Source: Rhizobium sp. RM (GTDB taxonomy: Bacteria; Pseudomonadota; Alphaproteobacteria; Rhizobiales; Rhizobiaceae). Taken from it: a stretch of 64,000 nt of DNA. Positions 51,563 through 59,746 of the stretch are shown here, piece after piece. The stretch spans positions 122,304 to 186,303 of the forward strand of contig NZ_JACAWV010000024.1 in assembly GCF_013390595.1 (NCBI RefSeq), written 5' to 3'. The position numbers and the translations under genes were made by a program. Within the stretch, counting starts at the first letter, position 1. Each line of letters opens with the position of its first letter. The notes below the pieces were generated by a model. It saw only the letters and a program-made list of their open reading frames with translations, was not told the origin of the DNA and made no database searches.

Positions 51563-52426
51563 ATGAACGAACCGCGTCGCCCATCCCCGCCGCAGCCTGA
51601 GCAGCAGCAGCAGCCTCCGGGCGAAACCAATCTCATGAAGCCTGTGCCCGATCACGGAGAGAATTCATATCGAGGCAACGGAAGGCTTGCAGGCAAGGTC
51701 GCCCTCATCACGGGCGCTGACTCCGGTATCGGTAAGGCAGTTGCAATCGCGTTTGCCCGCGAAGGGGCGGACGTTGTCATTTCCTACCTCAACGAGGATG
51801 AAGATGCGCGCGATACGGCCAAGTGGGTGGAAGATGCCGGCGGCAGAGCCAGCGTTATTCCCGGGGACATCAAATCCGAAGATCACTGCATCGACTTGGT
51901 GGAACGGACGGTGGCCGAACTTGGTAGTCTCGATATCCTCGTGAACAACGCAGCATTCCAGAGAACCTACGCCGACATCAGCGACATCAGCGCCGAAGAA
52001 TGGGATGAGACCTTCCGGACAAATATCTATGCACCTTTCTACCTTTCGAAAGCGGCCGCGCTTCATATGAAACCCGGTAGCGCTATCATCAACACCACAT
52101 CCATCCAATCCCGCCAGCCGTCTCCTCAGCTTCTCGCCTACGCAACGACAAAAGGTGCCGTATCCAACTTTACCGCGGGCCTGGCTGAGATGTTTGCCGA
52201 CAAGGGCATACGGGTGAACGCAGTAGCGCCGGGACCGATCTGGACTCCGCTTATTCCCTCAACGATGCCGCCAGAAAAATCGGCGAAGTTCGGCGAACAG
52301 ACCTTGTTGAAACGGGCAGGCCAACCAGCAGAACTGGCAGGGGCCTATGTCCTGTTAGCTTCGGACCTTGGAAGCTACATGACTGGTGCGGTCATCCCGG
52401 TCACCGGCGGTGAGATCATGATCTGA
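51563..52426 (+). CDS. short-chain dehydrogenase/reductase, general-stress type
   Basis: A 287-residue classical SDR of the YhdF/YghA/GSP39-like group. A Pro/Gln-rich N-terminal tail (EPRRPSPPQPEQQQQPPGET) is typical of this stress subgroup. The Rossmann motif is VALITGADSGIGKAVAI, then LDILVNNAAFQ, the catalytic Ser in NTTSIQSRQPS, the YxxxK in AYATTKGA, and the VAPGPIWTPL stretch. It would reduce or oxidise a small carbonyl/alcohol with NAD(P)H; substrate unknown. AGGAG precedes ATG 51563 and an EcfG-type promoter lies 32-56 bases upstream. Confidence 0.93.
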   Translation: MNEPRRPSPPQPEQQQQPPGETNLMKPVPDHGENSYRGNGRLAGKVALITGADSGIGKAVAIAFAREGADVVISYLNEDEDARDTAKWVEDAGGRASVIPGDIKSEDHCIDLVERTVAELGSLDILVNNAAFQRTYADISDISAEEWDETFRTNIYAPFYLSKAAALHMKPGSAIINTTSIQSRQPSPQLLAYATTKGAVSNFTAGLAEMFADKGIRVNAVAPGPIWTPLIPSTMPPEKSAKFGEQTLLKRAGQPAELAGAYVLLASDLGSYMTGAVIPVTGGEIMI

Positions 52427-53051
52427 TGCAATCCGCTTGAGAAACCGCCAATGCTCAATTTAAAGAGGGGCAAATTGGCAGTTCTAGCGACAAACGTAAT
52501 CGCCGTGGACTATGCTTCTTCGATGGTGTTGTCTGAAGGATTTCTCGTCGAAACTAGACCAGGGGTGCCACTTTGTCCTGTGGCGTTGCGTGCGTGGCGA
52601 CGGTATCACCAGTACCGGATATGGGAGCCGCGCGGGGAGGTATGGCGTTGTTGGTCGATCACCGTTGCCGGTTTGCCCAGGGGATCGGTCGCCTCTCCCC
52701 ACCACTCTGCACCGGCCAGGCAATCGCCGCGTTTGCACCGAGGACAGTCAGCACCGGTTTCCTGCCCGTCCCTGTCTGGCCTCCGCTGTAATCTTCGAAA
52801 TGGTCGGTTTGTCTTCGGTCTTGGCTGGTTCGCACTCAATACAACCCGTCGCGCAGCGTTGTGCCTTGGACACTGATACTTTAACCGTCACGTTCTATCG
52901 TCTCAACTTATGTCGACCGCACTAGGCTTGATGATGACGACAACATCCGGTTCAACCAAAGCGTTGACACCAAGAAAACGCCAAGGGAAGAGCGCGGGGA
53001 TCCGAAGCGAAAAGAGCAACGACTTTGAAGGCTAAAAGCCTCTAACAAAGA
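52427..53051. other. gene-less stretch
   Basis: About 620 bases with overlapping short frames on both strands but no ribosome binding site or recognised family. It ends with the hairpin that follows the second DUF4142 gene. Confidence 0.4.
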
Positions 53052-53071
53052 AAGGCGGCAGATACCGCCTT
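53052..53071 (-). terminator. intrinsic terminator of the second DUF4142 gene
   Basis: On the minus strand AAGGCGG and CCGCCTT pair around a six-base loop, followed by TCTTTG; it stands 20 bases after the stop codon. Confidence 0.65.
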
Positions 53072-53090
53072 CCTGGTAATCACGCGATGA

Positions 53091-53621
53091 TCAGTCTTTA
53101 TCCAGGTCCTGAGCCATTTTGTAGTGATGCTCGAGAGCGGGGAGCTGCTTGGCGGCGAATGCCTTGAGATCTGCGTTCTCGCCTTCCTCGGCATAGCGCT
53201 TGAAGAGATCGACTGCATCTTCGTGCGCTTCGACCTGATCGTCGATATATTCCTCGTTGAATTCAGCTCCCTGTAGTGTGGCAAGCTCGTCAACGTTTTT
53301 CTTGTGGTCGTCGATGAGGGTGGTCTCGGCCTTACCTTGGACCTTTCCAGTGTTGAGCAGCGCAGTCAGTTCTGCCGTTGTTTTCTGGTGGTCGGCAATC
53401 ATCTGCGTTGCAAATTTCTTGACGGCATCATCGCCCTTTTGGACGGCCAGCTCGCTGGATTCGATTTCAAAGACATCACTGGCAGATGCCTGTGCAATGA
53501 AGTCCTCTGTCGTTGGAGCAACACCCAACGCGGAATTGATGCCTGTGGACTCGGTTGCCGACTGTGCCACCGCAGCAGTGGCTGTCATTAGAGCGGCTAC
53601 GGTTAGTGCGATCTTTTTCAT
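53091..53621 (-). CDS. second DUF4142 exported ferritin-like protein
   Basis: A 176-residue protein with a signal peptide (1-19, ending AAVAQ) and a DUF4142 four-helix domain: FIAQASASDVFEIESSELAV, VKKFATQMIADHQKTTAELT, EAHEDAVDLFKRYAEEG, LPALEHHYKMAQDL. The His/Asp/Glu residues at family positions are kept. It is more acidic than the other copy at 24748-25284. GGGAG precedes the ATG and the EcfG-type promoter lies 28-52 bases upstream. Likely periplasmic; no reaction known. Confidence 0.88.
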   Translation of the reverse strand: MKKIALTVAALMTATAAVAQSATESTGINSALGVAPTTEDFIAQASASDVFEIESSELAVQKGDDAVKKFATQMIADHQKTTAELTALLNTGKVQGKAETTLIDDHKKNVDELATLQGAEFNEEYIDDQVEAHEDAVDLFKRYAEEGENADLKAFAAKQLPALEHHYKMAQDLDKD

Positions 53622-53648
53622 TTAAATCTCCCATATTTGCCGAGCTCT

Positions 53649-53673
53649 AACAGGCGCACGGACCGAAAGTTCC
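53649..53673 (-). promoter_or_regulatory. EcfG-type promoter of the second DUF4142 gene
   Basis: On the minus strand: GGAAC (53669-53673), 16 bases, TGTT (53649-53652), upstream of ATG 53621. Confidence 0.7.
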
Positions 53674-53730
53674 GGCTTCGGATCGCAAAACAGTGACGCG
53701 CGTGGGCAAAACTTGCGGAAGTTTATTCAA

Positions 53731-53751
53731 GGTCTTGATAGGAATCGAACC
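53731..53751 (+). repeat. 21-base repeat, copy 1 (left of the RelBE module)
   Basis: Reads TCTTGATAGGAATCGAACC at its core, the most diverged of four copies; three mismatches to copy 4. It lies 25 bases from the end of the toxin gene. Confidence 0.5.
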
Positions 53752-53775
53752 ACCGGCTCCGAGAGAGTGGGGCGA

Positions 53776-54069
53776 TTATCTTGGCGGCATATGTTCTGGC
53801 CATTCCTGTGCCCCATGAAGCACACGCAGAATCCGAACTGTCGTCTCAGTAATGGTATAAGCCGCGACGTAGGGCGTACCGTTGATAACGAGTTCGCGTG
53901 TGCCAGCAATTCTGCCCACGCGCCCACTGGCAGGAAAATCGAGTAAACGACGGGTAGCAGCGACAATCCGCTCATCGATCAGAATGGCGGCGGCAGGATG
54001 ATCTGCCTCAATGTACGTAAAGATGGCGTCGCGATCCGATAACGCAAATGCAGACCAAGTAAGTTTCAC
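53776..54069 (-). CDS. RelE/ParE-family toxin
   Basis: A 97-residue protein with the ParE/RelE fold: LTWSAFALSDRDAIFTYIEA at the start, LDFPASGRVGRIAGTRELVI in the middle and TTVRILRVLHGAQEWP at the end, which is the classic C-terminal signature. ParE members poison gyrase and RelE members cut mRNA; the sequence alone does not decide. Its ATG overlaps the stop of the antitoxin gene (ATGA at 54066-54069), so the two are translated together, antitoxin first. The module is bracketed by 21-base direct repeats. Confidence 0.88.
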   Translation of the reverse strand: MKLTWSAFALSDRDAIFTYIEADHPAAAILIDERIVAATRRLLDFPASGRVGRIAGTRELVINGTPYVAAYTITETTVRILRVLHGAQEWPEHMPPR

Positions 54070-54374
54070 GATTTGGGCACACCAGCTTTAAGACGTGCTG
54101 CTGCTCGACGTTCGGAAAAATGCGCCTCAACTTCCTCGTCTGATAAATCAGGCCGAGTATCGTTCAATGCTTCGAGCACCTTGGTCCGAAACCAGGCGTC
54201 ATGCGCTTCACTGCCTGAAAGAAGCTCTAGGGGCAAAGCCCCCTCATTAGCAGTCCGGGTGAGCAGGATACGAACAGCATCAGATACCGTGAGGCCCATG
54301 CTTTCAAGCACGGCAGAAGCACGATCCCTAACCTCGGCATCAATACGTGTTTGGACGAGTGCGTTGGCGGCCAT
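54066..54374 (-). CDS. RelB/DinJ-family antitoxin
   Basis: A 102-residue protein with a ribbon-helix-helix start (ALVQTRIDAEVRDRASAVLE, MGLTVSDAVRILLTRTANEG) as in RelB/DinJ antitoxins, which bind DNA as dimers, and an unstructured-looking C-terminal part (LSDEEVEAHFSERRAAARL) that would wrap the toxin. Upstream of the ATG the bases around 54390 are AT-rich (ACTAGATAGTAATGCATTT), a fair place for promoter and operator, though I could not define the boxes. Confidence 0.88.
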   Translation of the reverse strand: MAANALVQTRIDAEVRDRASAVLESMGLTVSDAVRILLTRTANEGALPLELLSGSEAHDAWFRTKVLEALNDTRPDLSDEEVEAHFSERRAAARLKAGVPKS

Positions 54375-54465
54375 GGCTATCTCCAGATTTAACTAGATAG
54401 TAATGCATTTGAATGACATTTTCTAGGTAATTTGCGCCGCCAATAACTGCGTCTCGCTCTTTTAA

Positions 54466-54486
54466 GCTCTTGAAGAGATTCGAACC
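54466..54486 (+). repeat. 21-base repeat, copy 2 (right of the RelBE module)
   Basis: Core CTTGAAGAGATTCGAACC, identical over 21 bases to copy 3 at 63128. It lies about 90 bases upstream of the antitoxin start. Confidence 0.6.
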
Positions 54487-54712
54487 TGCGACATCCGAAT
54501 AGAAAATTGCATTTTTTCAAGAGCATTACCCGCTTTAGGCTACTTACATTATTAATCCGCCCGCATTTTCCTCTTCCAGACCATAGTGGACCAGGCTATC
54601 GCAAAGTTTGAGTGCCTTCCGTCCCGTGGGTGCGGAGATTACGTGCGACGAAATCCGCAATTTTGCGGAGATAAATCTTGCTATTATCCGCAAACGAGCT
54701 TTATCGTGCGAC

Positions 54713-55855
54713 ATGACCTATATCTGGCAGTCCACCCTATGGCCGAAATTCGAGTGGCATATTGACCGCCTTGCATCAAGGATTGCGGATGTACGCCTTG
54801 ATCAAGGGCGGCTTATCGGCCGCGTCGAGACGCTCGGCTTTCGTACCCGCGAGGCGACATTTCTGCGAGCGTTGACCGATGACGTCGTAAAGTCATCAGC
54901 GATCGAGGGAGAAAAGTTGGATGAGCAGCAGGTCCGGTCCTCCCTCGCCAGGCGGCTCGGCATCGACATCGATGGATTTGTGACACCAAACCGCTCTGTT
55001 GAGGGCATCGTCCATATTACGCTCGATGCCACGATCAATTGCGCAGAGCCACTGACGGCAGAGCGACTGTTCCAATGGCATGCTGCCCTTTTTCCGACCG
55101 GCCGCAACGAATGGGGTCATAAACTTCGCGTCGGCGATTGGCGTGACGATTCTGGCGGCCGCATGGAAATAGTTTCTTACGCGTTCGGGCACGAGAAAGT
55201 CCACTATGTTGCTCCCTCCGCAGATCGCGTGGAAGCTGAGATGTCAGCCTTCCTCGAGTGGTTTAACGGAGCACATGATGTAGATCCCCTTATCAAAGCA
55301 GCCATTGCCCATCTCTGGTTCGTCGCAATCCATCCTTTCGGCGATGGCAACGGCCGCATAACGCGCGCAATCGCGGATATGACACTTGCACGCAGTGGCG
55401 GAGGCGCCCAGCGGCTTTATTCCATGTCTGCAGCAATTGAGCGATCCCGCGCCGGGTATTATGAAGCCCTGCAATCAATTACCAGCAGAGATAGCCTCGA
55501 CATCACGAGCTGGATCGAGTGGTTCATTGATCGTCTAGGCAATGCTGTTGGCCAAGCCCTCCTGACACTCGACAACGTGATGCTGAAAAATGATTTCTGG
55601 CAGATGCATGCTGAAAGCGATCTCAATCCGCGACAAGCCAAGGTCCTAAACCGGCTGTTAGAGGGGAATTTCCACGGCAAGCTCACATCGACAAAGTGGG
55701 CGAAATTAACGAATGCATCCCAAGACACTGCATCTCGCGACATCGCAGACCTGATGGCGAAAGGCATCCTGCGAAAAGGAGAGGCGGGAGGACGAAGCAC
55801 GGCATACGAATTGGTTTTCAACTTTCCGACGAACCACGCTTCTCATTCCAGATAA
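54713..55855 (+). CDS. Fic protein with DUF4172 N-terminus
   Basis: A 380-residue protein. Residues about 1-80 match DUF4172 (MTYIWQSTLWPKFEWHIDRL), a Fic-associated domain. The motif SSAIEG (about 66-71, S/TxxxE followed by G) is an N-terminal inhibitory helix. The Fic core has the full catalytic motif HPFGDGNGRITR, so it can probably move AMP or another nucleotide onto a target protein. The C-terminal part (about 315-375, LNRLLEGNFHGKLTSTKWAK, SRDIADLMAKGILRKGE) is a winged helix. No strong ribosome binding site is seen before ATG 54713; an in-frame start at 54608 would add 35 residues that do not fit the family. The other Fic gene, at 40339-41565, is broken. Confidence 0.88.
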   Translation: MTYIWQSTLWPKFEWHIDRLASRIADVRLDQGRLIGRVETLGFRTREATFLRALTDDVVKSSAIEGEKLDEQQVRSSLARRLGIDIDGFVTPNRSVEGIVHITLDATINCAEPLTAERLFQWHAALFPTGRNEWGHKLRVGDWRDDSGGRMEIVSYAFGHEKVHYVAPSADRVEAEMSAFLEWFNGAHDVDPLIKAAIAHLWFVAIHPFGDGNGRITRAIADMTLARSGGGAQRLYSMSAAIERSRAGYYEALQSITSRDSLDITSWIEWFIDRLGNAVGQALLTLDNVMLKNDFWQMHAESDLNPRQAKVLNRLLEGNFHGKLTSTKWAKLTNASQDTASRDIADLMAKGILRKGEAGGRSTAYELVFNFPTNHASHSR

Positions 55856-55997
55856 AATCAATTCGGGCTGCGGCGATGGAAGCTACAAGAGAACCTCATG
55901 TTTTCGAACGCTCTCAATGGGCCGGGCGGTTTGGACCTCAAGTTGGGCTATTGACAGGGTATGACCTCGCGACCATCAGATAGATGGTTCTCACTCA

Positions 55998-56606
55998 TCA
56001 TTCTGCGGCGGCAACCTTCGAATTGCTTTTTCGGATTTCCCACTCCTGCGGCGTAAGCGTCTTGATGTCGAATGCAGGCTGGAGGCGTTGACCGCATCGC
56101 TGCGGACAAACACGCCAACAACCTCACCAAGAATGATCTCGCGGGCCGGGCCGACCTGCAGCGTCGTGTGACGGCGGCATAACAGCGCTGCGGGGGGCTG
56201 CGAGAATGCGTGGACTGCACACCATCTGGCCGGGCACGGTGACAAGGCCCGCCTCGTCCATCTCGTCCACTTCGGGACCGAACTTGATGGCGCACACCTC
56301 CATTTGTTCTAAGGAGGCGTTGTCGCAGATATGGACGATGAACTCGCCGGTCTCGCGGATGTTTCTCGCGGTATCCTTGAAGCGCATGCCGGAATAGTTT
56401 TCAACGCCGATCGCACCGATTGCCGGATCGTGGGTCGGGACATTGAAGAAGCTGAAGGGACCGGCATTCGGCTGACCGTCCTTGCTCACTGTCGTCACGA
56501 GCGCGATCGGGCGCGGAATGACCGTGCCGATCAGGATCTTGTAGCGTTCGCGCTCGGTGAGCTTGGCGAAATCGAAATGCGTATGTCCAAGGGTCGTGTC
56601 GGTCAT
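55998..56606 (-). pseudogene. flavin reductase-type FMN protein, frameshifted
   Basis: ATG 56606 opens MTDTTLGHTHFDFAKLTERE, and the frame continues with TVIPRPIALVTTVSKDGQPN and GPFSFFNVPTHDPAIGAIGV of the FMN-binding split-barrel family. Near 56185 the frame is lost; the expected CRRHTTLQVGPAREIILGEV follows in a second frame, and FDIKTLTPQEWEIRKSNSKV in a third, ending at 55998. It starts two bases behind the M24 peptidase stop, so both were one operon. Confidence 0.75.
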
Positions 56607-56607
56607 G

Positions 56608-57080
56608 TCAGGCCTCGGCAGCGATGCGGTGGGTTTCAAGCGGAGTGTGGCGCAACAGATTTTCGAACCCATCCTTTGTGACGACATACATGTCGCCGAC
56701 ATTGCAGCCGGCCGACAGCGGTTCCAGCCACTGCGTGTGCAGCACGAATACCATGCTATCCTCCATACGGTCGTAATTGTGGGAAGAGATGTTGAAGCTG
56801 TTCTGACCGCCGGCCATGCCGACCCAGTGGCCGAGATTGGGGTTATGCGGTCCGTGCGTCGCCGGATAGACATGCATAGGGTGCGGCCCTGTGCCTCCCA
56901 ATCTATATTCTTCACATACTGGCGCGGGCTCAACCGCGCGCTGCCATCATCCATAGCCGCCCAGTTATAGGGCGATCATCGGCTCGAAGGCGGCATTGTT
57001 GACGTGTCGCATCAAGGCACCGGGCCGGATCAGCTTTTCGGCGCGCTTGACGCCTTCTGTGCAGGCGACGAGTAACCTCT
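56608..57080 (-). pseudogene. C-terminal part of an M24 metallopeptidase, broken
   Basis: Three pieces in three frames: LLVACTEGVKRAEKLIRPGA up to EPMIA, then DDGSARLSPRQYVKNIDWEA, then NPNLGHWVGMAGGQNSFNIS with EDSMVFVLHTQWLEPLSAGC and CNVGDMYVVT. The order fits a creatinase/Xaa-Pro-peptidase-type M24 protein. The N-terminal part is missing, replaced at about 57095 by the duplicated start of the tyrosine recombinase. Confidence 0.75.
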
Positions 57081-57094
57081 TGCCCTGAACATGT

Positions 57095-57390
57095 TTTGTT
57101 AAGGTGCGCCCCCTATTTCCGCTCGCCCTCGGCAATGGCGCCGAGAGGAGCGGACTGAGCATTACCAAAAACGACCTTTCATCACGTCATTTTCAGCACG
57201 AAATCTCCCAATTCTGCGAGCTTCATATCGCTCTGATCGCATCCAGGCGAGCGTTGGAGAAAATACGGCCTTATCTGACCAGTTTGATCATCTACCGGAA
57301 ATCGCCTCCACTACTAAATGGCGGCGTCGACTGGACGGCGATCGGAGTGACGCCCCACAGAAAAAGGCATCGTAGTGTGCCAAGATGATA
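57095..57390 (+). pseudogene. duplicated 5' piece of the tyrosine recombinase gene
   Basis: About 270 bases closely resemble the start of the recombinase at 60699, including 45 bases before its start codon. The product would begin ITKNDLSSRHFQHEISQFCE beside the intact MTKHDLSSRHFQRKISEFCE. Similarity ends after VDWTAIG. The start codon ATG has become ATT. It cuts into the M24 peptidase gene, so it marks a recombination or insertion border. Confidence 0.75.
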
Positions 57391-57433
57391 TGCGTCATGT
57401 TACCATGACGGAAGGAGGGATTCAGGGAGGAAG

Positions 57434-57640
57434 TTAGAAGACCTTCTTTCGACGAGTTGTTGAGACAGGGGATAATGCGGCCTCTTGAGCTTCGCGCAGC
57501 AGTCGAAGACGTTCCGTCTTTTCCGCACGTTGAGCGGTCTCGACCGCAATGATCTGCCTGGCAGCGCTATGGGTTGCCGAAGCTTTGTCCTCAGTCGTTG
57601 GTTTATCAGGCTTGAAGAAAGCCTCTTTCGTGATCGCCAT
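57434..57640 (-). CDS. small helical protein of unknown function
   Basis: A 68-residue basic protein beginning MAITKEAFFKPDKPTTEDKA, with a long predicted helix (ARQIIAVETAQRAEKTERLR, LREAQEAA). AAAGGAGG stands six bases before ATG 57640, a strong sign that it is real. Similar small proteins occur in rhizobia without known function. No EcfG site in front. Confidence 0.6.
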   Translation of the reverse strand: MAITKEAFFKPDKPTTEDKASATHSAARQIIAVETAQRAEKTERLRLLREAQEAALSPVSTTRRKKVF

Positions 57641-57724
57641 GGCGACCTCCTTTCGGGAAGGTATAACGAACAGCAAGCGTGGACAGGCAGCTTCCTCCGC
57701 AGCAAGAATGTTGCGCAGGCACCG

Positions 57725-58006
57725 TCAATCCTTGTCGTTCGGCTGCTCCTCAAGGGACGGGTCTTCGGTGACTTCCGCTCCCAATTGGTTCTGTATCTCA
57801 CTTTGAGACTGCCCAAGGACCTGGAGAAGCGCCGAATGCTCTGGTTTTCCAGCGTGTTCTTCGAGGAAGTCAGCAAGCGACGTGCGCGTCTCATGCCCGC
57901 CGGATGGCGTACTGGCCTTGTGCAGCACAGTCATCTGGCCATCGTCGACTTCCAGGGACCATCGATCACCGTTGCTACTAACCGAAAATTCCTTAGTTTC
58001 GCTCAT
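57725..58006 (-). CDS. small acidic protein of unknown function
   Basis: A 93-residue protein beginning MSETKEFSVSSNGDRWSLEV with a beta-rich start, SGGHETRTSLADFLEEHAGK in the middle and an acidic tail. No family recognised. TGGGAACG precedes ATG 58006; an upstream start at 58066 is possible but less likely. It belongs to a row of small minus-strand genes next to the cold-shock gene. Confidence 0.55.
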   Translation of the reverse strand: MSETKEFSVSSNGDRWSLEVDDGQMTVLHKASTPSGGHETRTSLADFLEEHAGKPEHSALLQVLGQSQSEIQNQLGAEVTEDPSLEEQPNDKD

Positions 58007-58113
58007 CGACGTTCCCAATCTTTTGTGAAGCCTGTTGGCAGTGTTCGAGTCGGGAAGAACGTGCACCTAGCTCGAAAGCAACACCACTTGGAATGCAGTC
58101 CCAGACGATACGA

Positions 58114-58287
58114 TTAGCTTGACGGCAACGCCTCGCAGTCTTTTAGGAACTGCGCAATAAGGTGTTGCGCAGCACGCATTCTGATCGACTGTTCCGTCGT
58201 GTTGCTGAAGTTCCGCATTCCTGCATCGGCAAGCGCAGCGTCCAGTCGTTCGAATTCTTCTGCAAGCGTTTTACAGTTGGAAGACAT
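58114..58287 (-). CDS. 57-residue protein of unknown function
   Basis: ATG 58287, with AGAGG upstream, opens MSSNCKTLAEEFERLDAALA, then MRNFSNTTEQSIRMRAAQHL and a TAA stop at 58114. The composition is that of a small helical protein and the codon use is natural. It is short enough to be skipped by many gene finders. No family recognised; it lies between other small genes near the cold-shock cluster. Confidence 0.5.
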   Translation of the reverse strand: MSSNCKTLAEEFERLDAALADAGMRNFSNTTEQSIRMRAAQHLIAQFLKDCEALPSS

Positions 58288-58404
58288 TTCAACCTCTCAT
58301 CTTTAATGCAAGGTGATCTGGAACCACAGCGGTGTAGTCAGACATCCTGCCGTTAGTCGCTCCAGAGGATGTGATGAGCGTCGCTCAAACCTCGAGGCAA
58401 CCGG

Positions 58405-58518
58405 TCAACGTGGTCGAGCGGCTTTCTTTGGAGCAGGAAGCAATCCCTCGCGCTGCAACTTCTTTTTCAGGACGCGAAGCGCCTGATCAATATTATTTTC
58501 CCGAACGATTACTTGCAA
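58405..58518 (-). CDS. rpsU: shortened ribosomal protein S21
   Basis: A TTG at 58518, with GAGGAGAG upstream, opens a 37-residue protein whose first 25 residues are clear S21 ([20 protein letters not shown] then QREG), followed by a short tail [12 protein letters not shown]. Normal S21 is about 70-75 residues and in rhizobia has a second QREG-like motif near the end; here the middle seems to have been removed between two such motifs, leaving start and end in frame. S21 sits on the small subunit near the anti-Shine-Dalgarno. Whether this short form still enters ribosomes is unknown. In this group of bacteria rpsU often stands by a cold-shock gene, as here. Confidence 0.6.
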   Translation of the reverse strand: MQVIVRENNIDQALRVLKKKLQREGLLPAPKKAARPR

Positions 58519-58542
58519 AATCTCTCCTCGTCGGACGCTGGT

Positions 58543-58833
58543 CTATTTGCGGGTTTTGAGCGCGGACAGATCGATCCAGCTCTTACCGCTTTTCTGATGG
58601 ACGGATGCCCGGGGCACCTCAATCACACGTGCCGTGGAGGCTTCGGTGTCGATGTCGTCTCCGTCAATGTTGCGATCGAAATTTTCGCCATTGAGACGGA
58701 CCCGATAGCGGGCGACGCCGTATGTTACAGGGAGCACCGCGAGGATCTTGCCCGTCCCCTTCGGCTGCACACTGCCACGCGTGCGTACTTTGAGCACCAC
58801 GGTATCGCCGGTGCTATAATGGACGTTCAGCAT
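58543..58833 (-). CDS. small protein between cspA and rpsU
   Basis: A 96-residue, beta-rich protein (MLNVHYSTGDTVVLKVRTRG, VARYRVRLNGENFDRNIDGD, basic end SALKTRK). No family recognised by me; the same neighbourhood csp - this protein - rpsU is common in rhizobia, which points to a role in RNA handling or translation at low temperature. AGGAGG stands six bases before the ATG. It lies 108 bases behind the cold-shock gene with a terminator between. Confidence 0.65.
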   Translation of the reverse strand: MLNVHYSTGDTVVLKVRTRGSVQPKGTGKILAVLPVTYGVARYRVRLNGENFDRNIDGDDIDTEASTARVIEVPRASVHQKSGKSWIDLSALKTRK

Positions 58834-58859
58834 GAGAGCCTCCTGGCCCAGAAAAATAA

Positions 58860-58881
58860 AGGCCGGGCGTTACCCCGACCT
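58860..58881 (-). terminator. intrinsic terminator behind the cold-shock gene
   Basis: On the minus strand AGGTCGGG and CCCGGCCT pair (one G-T) around a six-base loop, followed by TTATTTTT, a good T-run. Read-through would serve the 96-residue gene. Confidence 0.75.
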
Positions 58882-58941
58882 CTCATCGTCATCCACTCCC
58901 GCCGCCAGTACATCCGTGGTCGGCTGCGAGCAAATGACAAA

Positions 58942-59151
58942 TTATGCCGCCTGAAGATTGTCAGCCGAGCTTTTACCGGACTTGCGGTCCTGTAAGATGT
59001 CGTAGCGGACCTTCTGTCCATCAACGAGCGAGTTCAGGCCAGAACGTTCAACAGCCGAGATGTGGACAAAGATGTCCGTCGAGCCGTTGTCAGGCTGAAT
59101 GAAGCCGAAGCCTTTGGTGGCATTGAACCACTTGACGGTACCAGTGTTCAT
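58942..59151 (-). CDS. cspA: cold-shock domain RNA-binding protein
   Basis: A 69-residue single cold-shock domain: [20 protein letters not shown] with RNP1 (KGFGFIQ) and RNP2 (DIFVHISAV), then [19 protein letters not shown]. It binds single-stranded RNA and melts hairpins. AAAGGA lies eight bases before ATG 59151. The 5' region (59152-59300) is AT-rich with dyads (ATGAAATTT and AAATTTCAT), which would fit the temperature-sensitive leader that csp messages have, but that is inference. A terminator follows the gene. Confidence 0.93.
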   Translation of the reverse strand: MNTGTVKWFNATKGFGFIQPDNGSTDIFVHISAVERSGLNSLVDGQKVRYDILQDRKSGKSSADNLQAA

Positions 59152-59412
59152 AACGATTTCCTTTCGAAGCAATCGTTGTTGTTCCCGCGAAACCTCGCAG
59201 GATTGGATCGATGTTTTTGAGAGGAAATCCGACGGGAGCTAAGCTCTGGACCGACGTCACAAGCAATGTGTCGATGACTGTATATATGATGAAATTTCGA
59301 GATTTGCAATGAAATTGCCAAATTTCATGATAGATTGTTTCGAAGTCACTGTTTTAATGCGGTTAATTTATCTCAGATATTTTCTTTTCCCTTCGCAATT
59401 TTTACAATCCTA

Positions 59413-59733
59413 TTATTTTTCACCTGGAAAAAATCGAATGAGTTGAGTTGCCGTAATCTTTTCTCGGCTCACCAAATCTGAAGAAATACAGGATTCAATA
59501 TTTCTGCGTAGATCGACTGGAATCTCCGGTCCACCAGCCTTCAAAAGCTTGTCGCTCATCGCAAAAAGTGCCGTGGCCTCCACACTGCATTGAGAGGCTG
59601 ACATAATTTCAATTGCCGATGCCTTGGGAGCCATCACATCCAAATCGGTCCTGGCCGCATAAACGGTCAAAAGATACCAGACAGAAAAGAACACTCCCCA
59701 AAGCAGCATGCTGCCGAGAACATAAGCGTGCAC
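59413..59733 (-). CDS. single-pass membrane protein of unknown function
   Basis: A 106-residue protein with a membrane segment near the start (YVLGSMLLWGVFFSVWYLLT) and a small C-terminal domain with two Cys (SASQCSVEATALFAM, NIESCISS) that would lie outside the cytoplasm. The GTG at 59733 is 14 bases behind the previous stop; an ATG at 59781 is in frame but overlaps the neighbour. No family recognised. Confidence 0.5.
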   Translation of the reverse strand: MHAYVLGSMLLWGVFFSVWYLLTVYAARTDLDVMAPKASAIEIMSASQCSVEATALFAMSDKLLKAGGPEIPVDLRRNIESCISSDLVSREKITATQLIRFFPGEK

Positions 59734-59746
59734 GGGTTTTTCCCCA

